Shown: piece after piece, positions 1-6,638 of the stretch | How positions within the stretch are numbered: position 1 is the stretch's first letter | Layout of the letters: every line of letters starts with the position of its first letter | NCBI GenBank assembly: GCA_003542385.1 | Contig: DPKT01000322.1 | Coordinates: forward strand, 1 to 7,593 | Length of the DNA: 7,593 nucleotides | Reading direction: 5' to 3' | From: Desulfomicrobium sp. | GTDB taxonomy: Bacteria; Desulfobacterota; Desulfovibrionia; Desulfovibrionales; Desulfomicrobiaceae | The notes under the pieces: generated by a model | Databases searched by the model: none | Told to the model about the DNA's origin: nothing | The model's input: only the letters and a program-made list of their open reading frames with translations | Program-made: the position numbers and the translations under genes

Positions 1-974
1 TGCGCCGGCCGGAGGTGACCGACGGCGTCATCCAGGGCGCGAACCTGCGCATCGTGCTCAAGGAAAACGCGGCCCGGCCCGACCCGGCGGCCGCGGGCAT
101 AGAGGGGCGACCGGAGTGGAAGGAGGTCACCCCGCGCTTCGAGGACGCCTTCATCGATCTTTTGGGCGGCGGACCGGGAGGCGAGTCGGCCCTGGCCAAC
201 GCCGCGAACCCGCGACCGGACAGCCGCAAAAGTCTCATCGTGGCCGAGGACCTGACCAAGATGTTCGGGGATTTCGCCGCCACGGACCGGGTCAGCTTCG
301 CCGTGCGCCAGGGCGAAATTTTCGGGCTGCTGGGTCCCAACGGCGCGGGCAAGTCGACGACGTTCAAGATGATGTGCGGGCTGCTGACGCCCACATCGGG
401 CCGGGCCGAGGTCATGGGCATCGACCTGCGCCGCAGCCCGTCCCGGGCCAGGCAGCGCCTGGGGTACATGGCCCAGAAGTTCTCCCTCTACGGCAAGCTC
501 ACGGTCCGCCGGAACCTGGAGTTCTTCTCGGGCGTGTACGGGCTGTCCCGCTCCGTCGGGCGCCGCGCCGTGGAATCCATGATCGACTCCTTTCACCTGC
601 AGCCCTTCCTGGACTCCGTCACCGAAGACCTGTCCCTGGGCTACAAGCAGCGCATCGCACTGGCCTGCGCCTGCATGCACGAACCGGACATCCTCTTCCT
701 GGACGAGCCAACCTCGGGCGTCGACCCCGTGACCCGGCGCGAGTTCTGGAACCACATCAACGGGCTGGTGGAGAAAGGCGTGACCATCATGGTCACCACG
801 CATTTCATGGACGAGGCCGAATACTGCGACCGCATCGGCCTCGTGCACCACGGCCGCCTCATCGCCCTGGCACCGCCCGACGACCTCAAGGCCGCGGCGG
901 CCTCGACCGACCTGCCGGACCCGACCATGGAGGACGCCTTCATCGAACTCATCAACCGGCAGGAGGCGTCATGA
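1..974 (+). CDS. ybhF: Tandem-ATPase ABC transporter subunit, YbhF-like (5' end outside window)
   Basis: ATP-hydrolysing subunit of an ABC exporter, acting at the cytoplasmic face of the inner membrane with the two permeases downstream. The frame is open to the first base, and 323 residues are visible. Visible residues 1-60 look like the C-terminal tail of a first nucleotide-binding domain (the stretch ending FEDAFIDLLGG). After a linker, a complete second domain begins near residue 76. It has Walker A GPNGAGKST (333-359), a Q-loop (YMAQKF), a signature region LSLGYKQ (630-650) in place of LSGGQ, Walker B DILFLDE (687-707) and the H-loop histidine (801-803). A second EDAFIEL tail closes the protein. 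This double-domain layout and the downstream genes match E. coli YbhF (about 578 aa), so roughly half is missing. A GTG at 15 could be called as a start but is internal. The stop overlaps the next start by 4 nt. YbhFSR is reported in E. coli as a drug efflux pump; the substrate here is unknown. Confidence 0.88.
   Translation, partial: RRPEVTDGVIQGANLRIVLKENAARPDPAAAGIEGRPEWKEVTPRFEDAFIDLLGGGPGGESALANAANPRPDSRKSLIVAEDLTKMFGDFAATDRVSFAVRQGEIFGLLGPNGAGKSTTFKMMCGLLTPTSGRAEVMGIDLRRSPSRARQRLGYMAQKFSLYGKLTVRRNLEFFSGVYGLSRSVGRRAVESMIDSFHLQPFLDSVTEDLSLGYKQRIALACACMHEPDILFLDEPTSGVDPVTRREFWNHINGLVEKGVTIMVTTHFMDEAEYCDRIGLVHHGRLIALAPPDDLKAAAASTDLPDPTMEDAFIELINRQEAS
961..966 (+). promoter_or_regulatory. 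Shine-Dalgarno for the YbhS-like permease
   Basis: A perfect AGGAGG lies 4 nt upstream of the ATG at 971, inside the last codons of the ATPase gene. It fixes the permease start even though the same frame is open far upstream. Confidence 0.8.
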
Positions 975-2098
975 GTCCCGTTTCCCCACGCAGGCTCAAG
1001 GCCCTGTGCGTCAAGGAGACACGCCAGATCCTGCGCGACCCGAGCAGCGGCATCATCGCCTTTGTCCTGCCGCTCATGCTCCTGGTCATCTTCGGCTACG
1101 GCATCAACCTCGACGCCAGCCGCATCCGTCTGGGCCTGAGCGTCGAGGACGGCGGCCAGGCCGCAGCCTCCTTCGCCGCCCAACTGACGGGTTCGACCTA
1201 CTTCGAGGTCTTCCCCGGCTCCCGGCCGGAACTCGACGCCATGCTGGAAGAGGGGCGCATCCGCGGCTACGCGGTCCTGGCCCGGGACTTCTCCCGCCTG
1301 CTGGAGGAAGGGCGGGACACGGCGCCCATCCAGATCGTGACCGACGGCGCCGAGCCCAACACGGCCAGCCTCATCGAGGCGTTCATGCGCAACGCCTGGC
1401 AGGACTGGCGCCAGGCCAGGGCCAGGGATCTCGGCCAAGACATCGCCCAGGGAGCGGACATCCGGGTGCGCTACTGGTTCAACCCCGCTGCCGTCAGCCG
1501 CCACTACCTCATCCCCGGGTCCATCACCATCATCATGACCGTCATCGGCGCCATGCTGACCTCCCTGGTGGTGGCCAGGGAGTGGGAGCGCGGGACCATG
1601 GAGGCGCTCCTGGCCTCGCCCGTGACCAGGACCGAACTGCTGCTCTCGAAGCTCCTGCCCTACTACGTGCTGGGCATGATCTCCATGGCCGTGGTGGCCC
1701 TGGCTGCCGTGCACTTCATGGGCGTGCCCTTCCGGGGCTCGGTCCCGGCCCTCGTCGTGGTGACCTCGGTCTTCCTGCTCAGCATGCTGGGCGTGGGCCT
1801 GCTGATCTCGTCGGTCATGCGCAACCAGTTCGACAGCGCTCAGACCACGCTGAACGCCGCCTTCCTCCCGGCCGTCATGCTCTCGGGCGCGTTCTTCGTC
1901 ATCGCCAGCATGCCCGCGCCCCTGCGCGCCCTGACCTACCTGCTGCCGCCGCGCTACCTGGTCACGTCGCTGCAGACCATCTTCCTGGCCGGGGACGTGT
2001 GGGAGGTCCTCGTCCCCGACATCCTCTTCATGACCGGCACGAGCGTCCTCTTCCTGGCCCTGGCCGCCCTCAAGACCGCCCGCAGGCTGGACGAATGA
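971..2098 (+). CDS. ybhS: ABC-2 type permease, YbhS-like
   Basis: Inner-membrane permease of 375 aa (E. coli YbhS is 377 aa), expected to pair with the YbhR-like permease and the tandem ATPase as an exporter. The N-terminus contains the family-typical ALCVKETRQILRDPSSG. Membrane segment 1 lies at about residues 28-46 (ends FGYGINL), followed by a large periplasmic domain (about 47-177) that includes APIQIVTDGAEPNTAS and RYWFNPAAVS. Five more membrane segments follow at about 179-201, 228-251, 258-282, 298-318 and 345-367. The motif VVAREWERGTMEALLASPV, just after segment 2, is the cytoplasmic coupling region of ABC-2 permeases. I chose the ATG at 971 because it has an AGGAGG and a 4-nt ATGA overlap with the ATPase stop. 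The frame is also open upstream to at least 116, but that part is a shadow of the ATPase gene and is not protein-like. The next gene starts 1 nt after this stop. Confidence 0.93.
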   Translation: MSPVSPRRLKALCVKETRQILRDPSSGIIAFVLPLMLLVIFGYGINLDASRIRLGLSVEDGGQAAASFAAQLTGSTYFEVFPGSRPELDAMLEEGRIRGYAVLARDFSRLLEEGRDTAPIQIVTDGAEPNTASLIEAFMRNAWQDWRQARARDLGQDIAQGADIRVRYWFNPAAVSRHYLIPGSITIIMTVIGAMLTSLVVAREWERGTMEALLASPVTRTELLLSKLLPYYVLGMISMAVVALAAVHFMGVPFRGSVPALVVVTSVFLLSMLGVGLLISSVMRNQFDSAQTTLNAAFLPAVMLSGAFFVIASMPAPLRALTYLLPPRYLVTSLQTIFLAGDVWEVLVPDILFMTGTSVLFLALAALKTARRLDE

Positions 2099-2099
2099 C

Positions 2100-3212
2100 A
2101 TGAGCTGGGCCACGCGCATCCTGGCGCTCATCCGCAAGGAACTGCAGATCCTCCTGGCCGACCCCCAAAGCCGCAAGCTGGTGGTCATCCCGGTCCTGCT
2201 GCAGGTCATCCTCTTTCCACTGGCCGCAACCCTGGAGGTCAGGAACAATACCCTGGCCGTCCTCGACGAGGACGGAGGCCAGGCCGCCGCGGAACTGACC
2301 CAACGCTTCGCCCGCGCCCGGGCCTTCACGAGCGTCATCCACCTCGCCGGCGCCGGGCAGACCGCCGCGGTCATCGACAGCCAGAAGGTCATCGCCGTGG
2401 TCCGCTTCGGGCCGGACTTCTCACGCAAGGCGGCCCTGGGGGAGGCCGCACCCATGCAGCTCATCCTGGACGGGCGCAGGTCCAACAGCAGCCAGATCGC
2501 GGCCGGCTACATCCAGGACATCACCACGACATACTTCAACGAGCGCGCCGGGAACCAGGGCCGGCCTCCCGCCTCGGAGCTGGTCGTGCGGCACCGCTAC
2601 AACCCGAACCTCGAATACCGCTGGTTCATCCTGCCGAGCCTGGTGGCCATCATCCTGACCGTCAGCGCCCTCATCCTCACGGCCCTTTCCATGGCCCGGG
2701 AGCGCGAGCACGGCACCCTCGAACAGCTCCTCGTCTCGCCCCTGACCCCGGAGATGATCATGCTCGGCAAGGCCTCGGCCGTCCTGCTGGTGGGGATCTT
2801 CCAGGCCTCGGTCATCATCGCCGCCGCCGTCCTCGTCTACGGCGTGCCCCTCTCGGGCTCCCTGGCCCTCATCTACGGCAGCGCCGTGTTCTACTTCGCG
2901 GCCCTTGCGGGTGTGGGGTTCTTCATCAGCGCCCTTTGCTCCACCCAGCAGCAGGCCTTCCTGGGCTCCTTCGCCTTCATCATGCCGGCCATCCTGCTTT
3001 CGGGCTACGCATCCCCCGTGGAGAACATGCCCGCCTGGCTGCAGCAGGCCACCTGGATCAACCCCATCCGGCACTTCATGGTCATCACCAAGAGCATATT
3101 CCTCAAGGACGTGCCCGCGGCCTTCGTCTTGGAGAGCGCCATCCCCCTGGCAGTCATCGCGGCGTTCACGCTGAGCGCGGCGGTGCTCATCTTCCGCAGG
3201 CGCTTCGGCTGA
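2100..3212 (+). CDS. ybhR: ABC-2 type permease, YbhR-like
   Basis: Second permease of the exporter, 370 aa (E. coli YbhR is 368 aa). The sequence carries many stretches I recognise from YbhR: LIRKELQ near the start, ILFPLAATLEV, AELTQRFARARAFT, QLILDGRRSNSSQIAA, SELVVRHRYNPNLEYRWF, LCSTQQQAFLG, ILLSGYASPVENMPAWLQ and TWINPIRHF. Membrane segment 1 is at about residues 27-45 and a periplasmic domain spans about 46-173. Further segments lie at about 174-200, 225-249, 255-279, 288-311 and 341-366, and the protein ends in a basic RRRFG tail. The coupling motif MAREREHGTLEQLLVSPLTP follows segment 2. The ATG lies 1 nt after the YbhS stop with only a weak GGA upstream, so initiation probably depends on translational coupling. 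It is the last gene of the operon before the convergent gap. Confidence 0.94.
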   Translation: MSWATRILALIRKELQILLADPQSRKLVVIPVLLQVILFPLAATLEVRNNTLAVLDEDGGQAAAELTQRFARARAFTSVIHLAGAGQTAAVIDSQKVIAVVRFGPDFSRKAALGEAAPMQLILDGRRSNSSQIAAGYIQDITTTYFNERAGNQGRPPASELVVRHRYNPNLEYRWFILPSLVAIILTVSALILTALSMAREREHGTLEQLLVSPLTPEMIMLGKASAVLLVGIFQASVIIAAAVLVYGVPLSGSLALIYGSAVFYFAALAGVGFFISALCSTQQQAFLGSFAFIMPAILLSGYASPVENMPAWLQQATWINPIRHFMVITKSIFLKDVPAAFVLESAIPLAVIAAFTLSAAVLIFRRRFG

Positions 3213-3227
3213 GCGGGGGCGTAAAAA

Positions 3228-3248
3228 AACCGGGCACAGGGCCCGGTT
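3228..3248 (-). terminator. Rho-independent terminator of the leftward operon
   Basis: An 8-bp perfect stem (AACCGGGC at 3228-3235 pairing with GCCCGGTT at 3241-3248) has a 5-nt loop at 3236-3240. On the - strand the stem runs into a T-tract (complement of the A-run 3223-3229), and it starts 24 nt past the DUF2238 stop. On the + strand the stem is followed by CGCGTTCC with no T-run, so termination of the ybhFSR transcript here would be weak. Confidence 0.82.
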
Positions 3249-3263
3249 CGCGTTCCATCTTGG

Positions 3264-3287
3264 GGCGGGAGGCTACTTTTTCCCGCC
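3264..3287. other. Inverted repeat around the DUF2238 stop codon
   Basis: GGCGGGA (3264-3270) pairs with TCCCGCC (3281-3287) across a 10-nt loop. The TAG stop of the leftward membrane-protein gene (3273-3275) sits in the loop. Neither strand has a U-tract directly after the stem, so it is not a classical terminator on its own. It could help protect the 3' end of the leftward mRNA or add to the terminator at 3228-3248. Confidence 0.5.
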
Positions 3288-4016
3288 GTCATCTTCCAAC
3301 ATTCTCGCGATCTCGTCCTCGCCCAGGGGCTCGGGGTGCTTGATGTCGAGACTCCTGGACCACTCCCGGGCGAAGTCCTTCTGCAGGCGCATGTTCAGTG
3401 CCATGGTCAGGCCCATGGCGATGAGGGCGCCGAGGCTGGCCAGGAGCATGTCCTTGTGCGCGTCCCAGACATCGCCCTGGGTGCCCAAATACGCCGCGCC
3501 GAGCTCGCCGCCGAAGACCTCGGCCGCGGCCCACTCGATGAGTTCGTAGAGCATGGACGTGGACATGGCGAAATCCAGAGGCAGAAAATACCCCCAGAAC
3601 CCGTCGGCGTTGGCGATGCGGAAGTAGATCTCGCGGATGGGGTAGGCCAGGAGCAGGCCGTAGGAGAAATGCACGATGCGGTCGAAATTGTTGCGCTCCC
3701 AGCCCACCAGCTCGTTGAAGGTCGTGCCGAAGGCGGCCTGGAACCAGGCGTCGTAGGGCACTTCGGAGTAGGTGTAGTGCGCCCCGATCTCGTGGATGCC
3801 CAGGAAGATGAAGATGAGGGTGTAGGAAATCCGGGAGAACGGGAATTTTCCGGCGGACCAGAACAGGAAGACGAAGAAAACGAGGACCAGGACGTTCTCC
3901 AGCATCCAGTCCGTGCGGTGAAGCGGGCTGACGGCCAGGACGGCGAACTCGATGCAGAACAGGGCCGTCAGGAAGAGGAAATAGGACTGGTGCGGGATGG
4001 TTCTGATCCATTTCAT
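3273..4016 (-). CDS. DUF2238 / YjdF-family inner-membrane protein
   Basis: Predicted integral membrane protein of 247 aa with no established function. Hydrophobic segments lie at about residues 11-30, 40-56, 64-80, 114-134, 141-161 and 189-208. Family-typical conserved polar motifs are visible: GIHEIGAHYTYSEVP (73-87), RNNFDRIVHFSYG (108-120), YELIEW (157-162) and GTQGDVWDAHKDM (178-190). The many His, Asp and Glu residues at membrane borders suggest a buried polar or metal site, but that is inference. E. coli YjdF is about 209 aa. The extra length here is mainly a charged C-terminal tail (about 210-247) ending GGKK. The ATG at 4016 overlaps the kinase stop by 4 nt (ATGA) and has GGAG at 4025-4028, so it is the last gene of the leftward operon. 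Its job relative to the kinase is unknown; it could be a membrane partner or simply co-transcribed. Confidence 0.88.
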   Translation of the reverse strand: MKWIRTIPHQSYFLFLTALFCIEFAVLAVSPLHRTDWMLENVLVLVFFVFLFWSAGKFPFSRISYTLIFIFLGIHEIGAHYTYSEVPYDAWFQAAFGTTFNELVGWERNNFDRIVHFSYGLLLAYPIREIYFRIANADGFWGYFLPLDFAMSTSMLYELIEWAAAEVFGGELGAAYLGTQGDVWDAHKDMLLASLGALIAMGLTMALNMRLQKDFAREWSRSLDIKHPEPLGEDEIARMLEDDGGKK

Positions 4017-6070
4017 GCGGTCTTCTCCGGATCGGCGGTTTCACCGGGGGACACCTCGGCGATGACGCGGGCCAGGGCGTCCATGTCCACGGGCTTGGAA
4101 AGGTAGGCGGTCATGCCTTCGGCCAGGAAGCGTTCCCGGTCCCCGGCCATGGCGTGGCCGGTCAGGGCGACGACGGGTATGTCGGCCGGGATGTCCGGGT
4201 GGACGCGGGCGCGGATGTGGTGGGTCGCCTCCAGGCCGTCCATGACCGGCATCTGGATATCCATGAGCACGAGGTCGAAGCTTTCGCGCTGCAGGATGTC
4301 GAGGGCCGCGCGGCCGTTGTCGGCCACCGTCGGGATGTGGCCGAGCTTGCCGAGCATCCTGGTCAGGGCCAGCTGGTTGATGCGATCGTCCTCGGCCACC
4401 AGAATGCGCCTACCGCTGACCGGGGACACGGACGCCTCCTCGCGCACCGGGCGGACACTGCCTCCGGCCATGAGCGGAACGGCCACCTCGATGGTCGTGC
4501 CCCGGCCGGGGGCGCTCTTCATGGCGATCCGCCCGCCCAGCATGTCCACCAGGCGCCTGACGATGGCCAGGCCCAGGCCCACGCCGCCGTGGGAGCGCAC
4601 CGACGACCCGTCGACCTGGGTGAACGGTTGGAAAATGTCGCTCTGGCGCTCTCGGGGGATGCCCACGCCCGTGTCCGCCACGGAAAAAACGACCGTCATG
4701 CCGGAGGCCCCGTCCTCCCGCCGGGCCGAGATCCGGATGCTCCCCTTGGACGTGAATTTCACCGCGTTGCCCACCAGATTGAACAGGATCTGCCGCAGCC
4801 TCCCCTCGTCCCCGACGACATGGGAGGGAATGGCGTCGTCGATCTCGAAGGACAGCTCCAGCCCCTTGGCCTTGGCCGAAATGGCGAAGAGGTCCCGCAC
4901 GGAGTCCCGCAGGTCGGCGAAATGAAACTCCGCCGTCTCCAGTTGCAGCTTGCCCGCCTCGATGCGCGACAGGTCGAGGATGTCGTTCAGAAGCTGGGTC
5001 AGGCGCCGGGAGGAACGGATGGCCGTGAAGACGGAGTTCTTCTGGTCCTCGTCCAGATGGGTGCGGCTCAGCAGCTGCAGCATGCCGAGGATGCCGTTCA
5101 GGGGGGTGCGAATCTCGTGGCTCATGTTGGCCAGAAACTCGGACTTGGCGCGGTTGGAGGCCTCGGCCTCCTGCCTGGCCCTGGCCAGGTCCGAAACGTC
5201 CGTGAGGACGCTGACGTACCCGGCGACATCACCTCGGCTGGTCTTGAGAGGCGCTCTGGTGGCCAGCATGCGCCGCATGCACCCGTCGTCGAGGAGGCAT
5301 TCGAGCGTCGTCTGCTCCGCCGGCTCCACCGGAGCAGGCTCGATCACGAAGGACGACCCGAAAAGGATCTCCGGCTCGCCGACCAGCTCCTGCTCGGACC
5401 GGCCGACAAGGGAGCTGTAGGCGGGATTGCAGCGCAGAATGCGACCGTTCGCGTCCTGGACGGAAACCGGGTTGGGCAGGCCCGAGAGTAGCGACGAGAG
5501 AAAGGCATGCTGCTCCTCCAGGCGGTCCCGGGCTGCGCGCAGTTCCTCGGTGCGCTTCGCCACGGCCAGTTCCAGGTCGCGATACTGGTCGGCCTGGCGC
5601 ATGATCAGAGCCAGGAGGGACGACAGGCGGTTCAGGCTGCGCACGATGATCTCGATGCCCGTCGTGTCCATGAGTCCGAGCAGCACCAGGGCCCCCACCA
5701 TGTCCACGCCCACGCGGAGCGGGACCACGACGGACTCTCCAAGGCCCAGCGCCCGCAGGAGCTCGCCGGTCGGGCCCGGGTCCTTGGGGCTTGCGATCAT
5801 GGCCTGGGGAGACGCGTGGCTCAGATGGATGAGCCGGTCGACCTCGGGCCTGAGCACCAGCTCCGCGTGCCGGCCCGGGCGGACGGCAAGGATGCCGTGC
5901 GGTGCGTGGTGTCCATGGCAGGCGGCCACGGCCACGGCACGGACCCCGAGAAGCTCACGGATCTGGTCAGCCACATGCTCGGCGCAGCGCACCGGGTCGT
6001 TGGCATGTTCCAGGGTGCCCACGGCCAGGTCGGTGAAAAGGTGGTAGTACGCGGGGGAATCAGCCTGCAC
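4013..6070 (-). CDS. Soluble hybrid histidine kinase, GAF-PAS-HisKA-HATPase-REC
   Basis: Sensor kinase of 685 aa with no membrane segment or signal peptide, so it is cytoplasmic. Residues about 10-157 look like a GAF domain. A coiled coil (about 160-190, RDLELAVAKRTEELRAARDR) leads into a PAS domain (about 190-295, GLPNPVSVQDANGRILRCNP). HisKA has the phospho-acceptor H318 in NMSHEIRTPLNG. The ATPase domain shows the N-box NLVGNAVKFT (431-440), G1 DTGVGIP (466-472), the F-box region FQPFTQVD and G2 GGVGLGLAI (495-503). The receiver (about 554-672) has acidic residues E560/D561, phospho-acceptor D604 in LVLMDIQMPVMDG, T637 and K659. I set the start at the GTG at 6070 because it has a strong GGAGGAG and the GAF sequence begins there; the same frame runs on to 6520, but those 150 residues are an Arg/Ser-rich shadow of the DUF1638 gene. 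No HPt domain or separate output regulator is in the window. A loop with C51, H52, H54, H55 and H58 in the GAF domain is unusual. Confidence 0.93.
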   Translation of the reverse strand: MQADSPAYYHLFTDLAVGTLEHANDPVRCAEHVADQIRELLGVRAVAVAACHGHHAPHGILAVRPGRHAELVLRPEVDRLIHLSHASPQAMIASPKDPGPTGELLRALGLGESVVVPLRVGVDMVGALVLLGLMDTTGIEIIVRSLNRLSSLLALIMRQADQYRDLELAVAKRTEELRAARDRLEEQHAFLSSLLSGLPNPVSVQDANGRILRCNPAYSSLVGRSEQELVGEPEILFGSSFVIEPAPVEPAEQTTLECLLDDGCMRRMLATRAPLKTSRGDVAGYVSVLTDVSDLARARQEAEASNRAKSEFLANMSHEIRTPLNGILGMLQLLSRTHLDEDQKNSVFTAIRSSRRLTQLLNDILDLSRIEAGKLQLETAEFHFADLRDSVRDLFAISAKAKGLELSFEIDDAIPSHVVGDEGRLRQILFNLVGNAVKFTSKGSIRISARREDGASGMTVVFSVADTGVGIPRERQSDIFQPFTQVDGSSVRSHGGVGLGLAIVRRLVDMLGGRIAMKSAPGRGTTIEVAVPLMAGGSVRPVREEASVSPVSGRRILVAEDDRINQLALTRMLGKLGHIPTVADNGRAALDILQRESFDLVLMDIQMPVMDGLEATHHIRARVHPDIPADIPVVALTGHAMAGDRERFLAEGMTAYLSKPVDMDALARVIAEVSPGETADPEKTA
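4025..4028 (-). promoter_or_regulatory. Shine-Dalgarno for the DUF2238 gene
   Basis: On the - strand GGAG lies 8 nt before the ATG at 4016, inside the last codons of the histidine kinase. It supports the chosen start. Confidence 0.6.
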
Positions 6071-6638
6071 GGATCTCCTCCAGAACGTCGGCGATGCTCT
6101 CCTCCAGGCGGGAGAGCCCCGTCTCGCGCACGGACATGGGCAGCCCGAGTTCGCGTGCGATCTCGTCCAGGGTGTCGCGCGGCACGGGGACGACACCCGT
6201 GTCCAGATAGATGAAGCGGTCGTGGACCTCGCGCAGCATCTCCTCCACGCCGCGCCCTCCCGCAAACCCCAGCTCGCGCTCGAAGACGGCCCGCCAGCGC
6301 CTGGTCCATTCCGGCAGGAAGAAGAACGCGCCGGCCTTGCGCAGTCGCCTGTAGTCCTCGCGGCCGAGGATGATCTCGCAGCAGTTGATGCCGCGGGTCT
6401 TGGTGAAGCCCGGCCGGCGGCAGAGCTCGACGATGCGCGGCGTGCAGTCGCCGTAGATGAAGAGCACCCTTTCCGGCCGACGGACCTCCAGAAGCTCGTC
6501 GATCCTGTCCTGCAGTTCACCGGGCCGCATGTGCAGCATGGAGTCGAGAAAAACCGGCCGCAGGCCCGGAAACTTCGGGCCCAGGGCCCGCAGCTCCTCC
6601 CGGAAGATGCCGCAGGTCACGGCCAGGACGTCCGTCAC
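6060..6638 (-). CDS. DUF1638 domain protein
   Basis: Small soluble protein of 192 aa. I recognise the DUF1638 pattern: VTCGIFREEL near the N-terminus, MLHMRPGELQ (34-43), the hydrophobic strand plus YGDC (62-65), GINCCEIILG (83-92) and FFFLPEWTRRW (105-115). The biochemical function is not established to my knowledge. The family is often encoded beside corrinoid-dependent methyltransferases, which fits the upstream neighbour. Conserved-looking C9, H36, C65 and C86/C87 could form a metal or cofactor site (inference). The start is the GTG at 6638, which overlaps the TGA of the upstream gene by 4 nt and has GGGAG at 6646-6650. The frame is open 117 codons further upstream, but that part is Arg/Pro/Gly-rich shadow. 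Its 3' end overlaps the kinase start by 11 nt (6060-6070), so the two products are probably made together. Confidence 0.85.
   Translation of the reverse strand: MTDVLAVTCGIFREELRALGPKFPGLRPVFLDSMLHMRPGELQDRIDELLEVRRPERVLFIYGDCTPRIVELCRRPGFTKTRGINCCEIILGREDYRRLRKAGAFFFLPEWTRRWRAVFERELGFAGGRGVEEMLREVHDRFIYLDTGVVPVPRDTLDEIARELGLPMSVRETGLSRLEESIADVLEEIRAG
6075..6081 (-). promoter_or_regulatory. Shine-Dalgarno deciding the kinase start
   Basis: On the - strand GGAGGAG ends 4 nt before the GTG at 6070 (6 nt if only the first GGAGG is counted). It lies inside the end of the DUF1638 gene. It favours the 685-aa kinase over the longer in-frame extension to 6520. Confidence 0.75.

Noticed and set aside
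116..970. Upstream extension of the YbhS frame
   Set aside because: It overlaps the ATPase gene in another frame and is Arg/Pro/Gly-rich. The ATG at 971 has an AGGAGG and matches the family N-terminus.
641..2485. A 614-codon - strand frame opposite the exporter genes
   Set aside because: It is antisense to three well-recognised proteins, and its translation is low-complexity (Gly/His/Arg/Gln-rich). It arises from the GC-rich third positions of the + strand genes.
3289..4044. A 251-codon - strand frame overlapping the DUF2238 gene
   Set aside because: It is Arg/Pro/His-rich without membrane segments, whereas the other frame gives all the DUF2238 motifs.
4154..5491. A 445-codon + strand frame opposite the kinase
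   Set aside because: It is antisense to clear kinase domains, with a composition typical of a mirrored high-GC gene and no recognisable domain.
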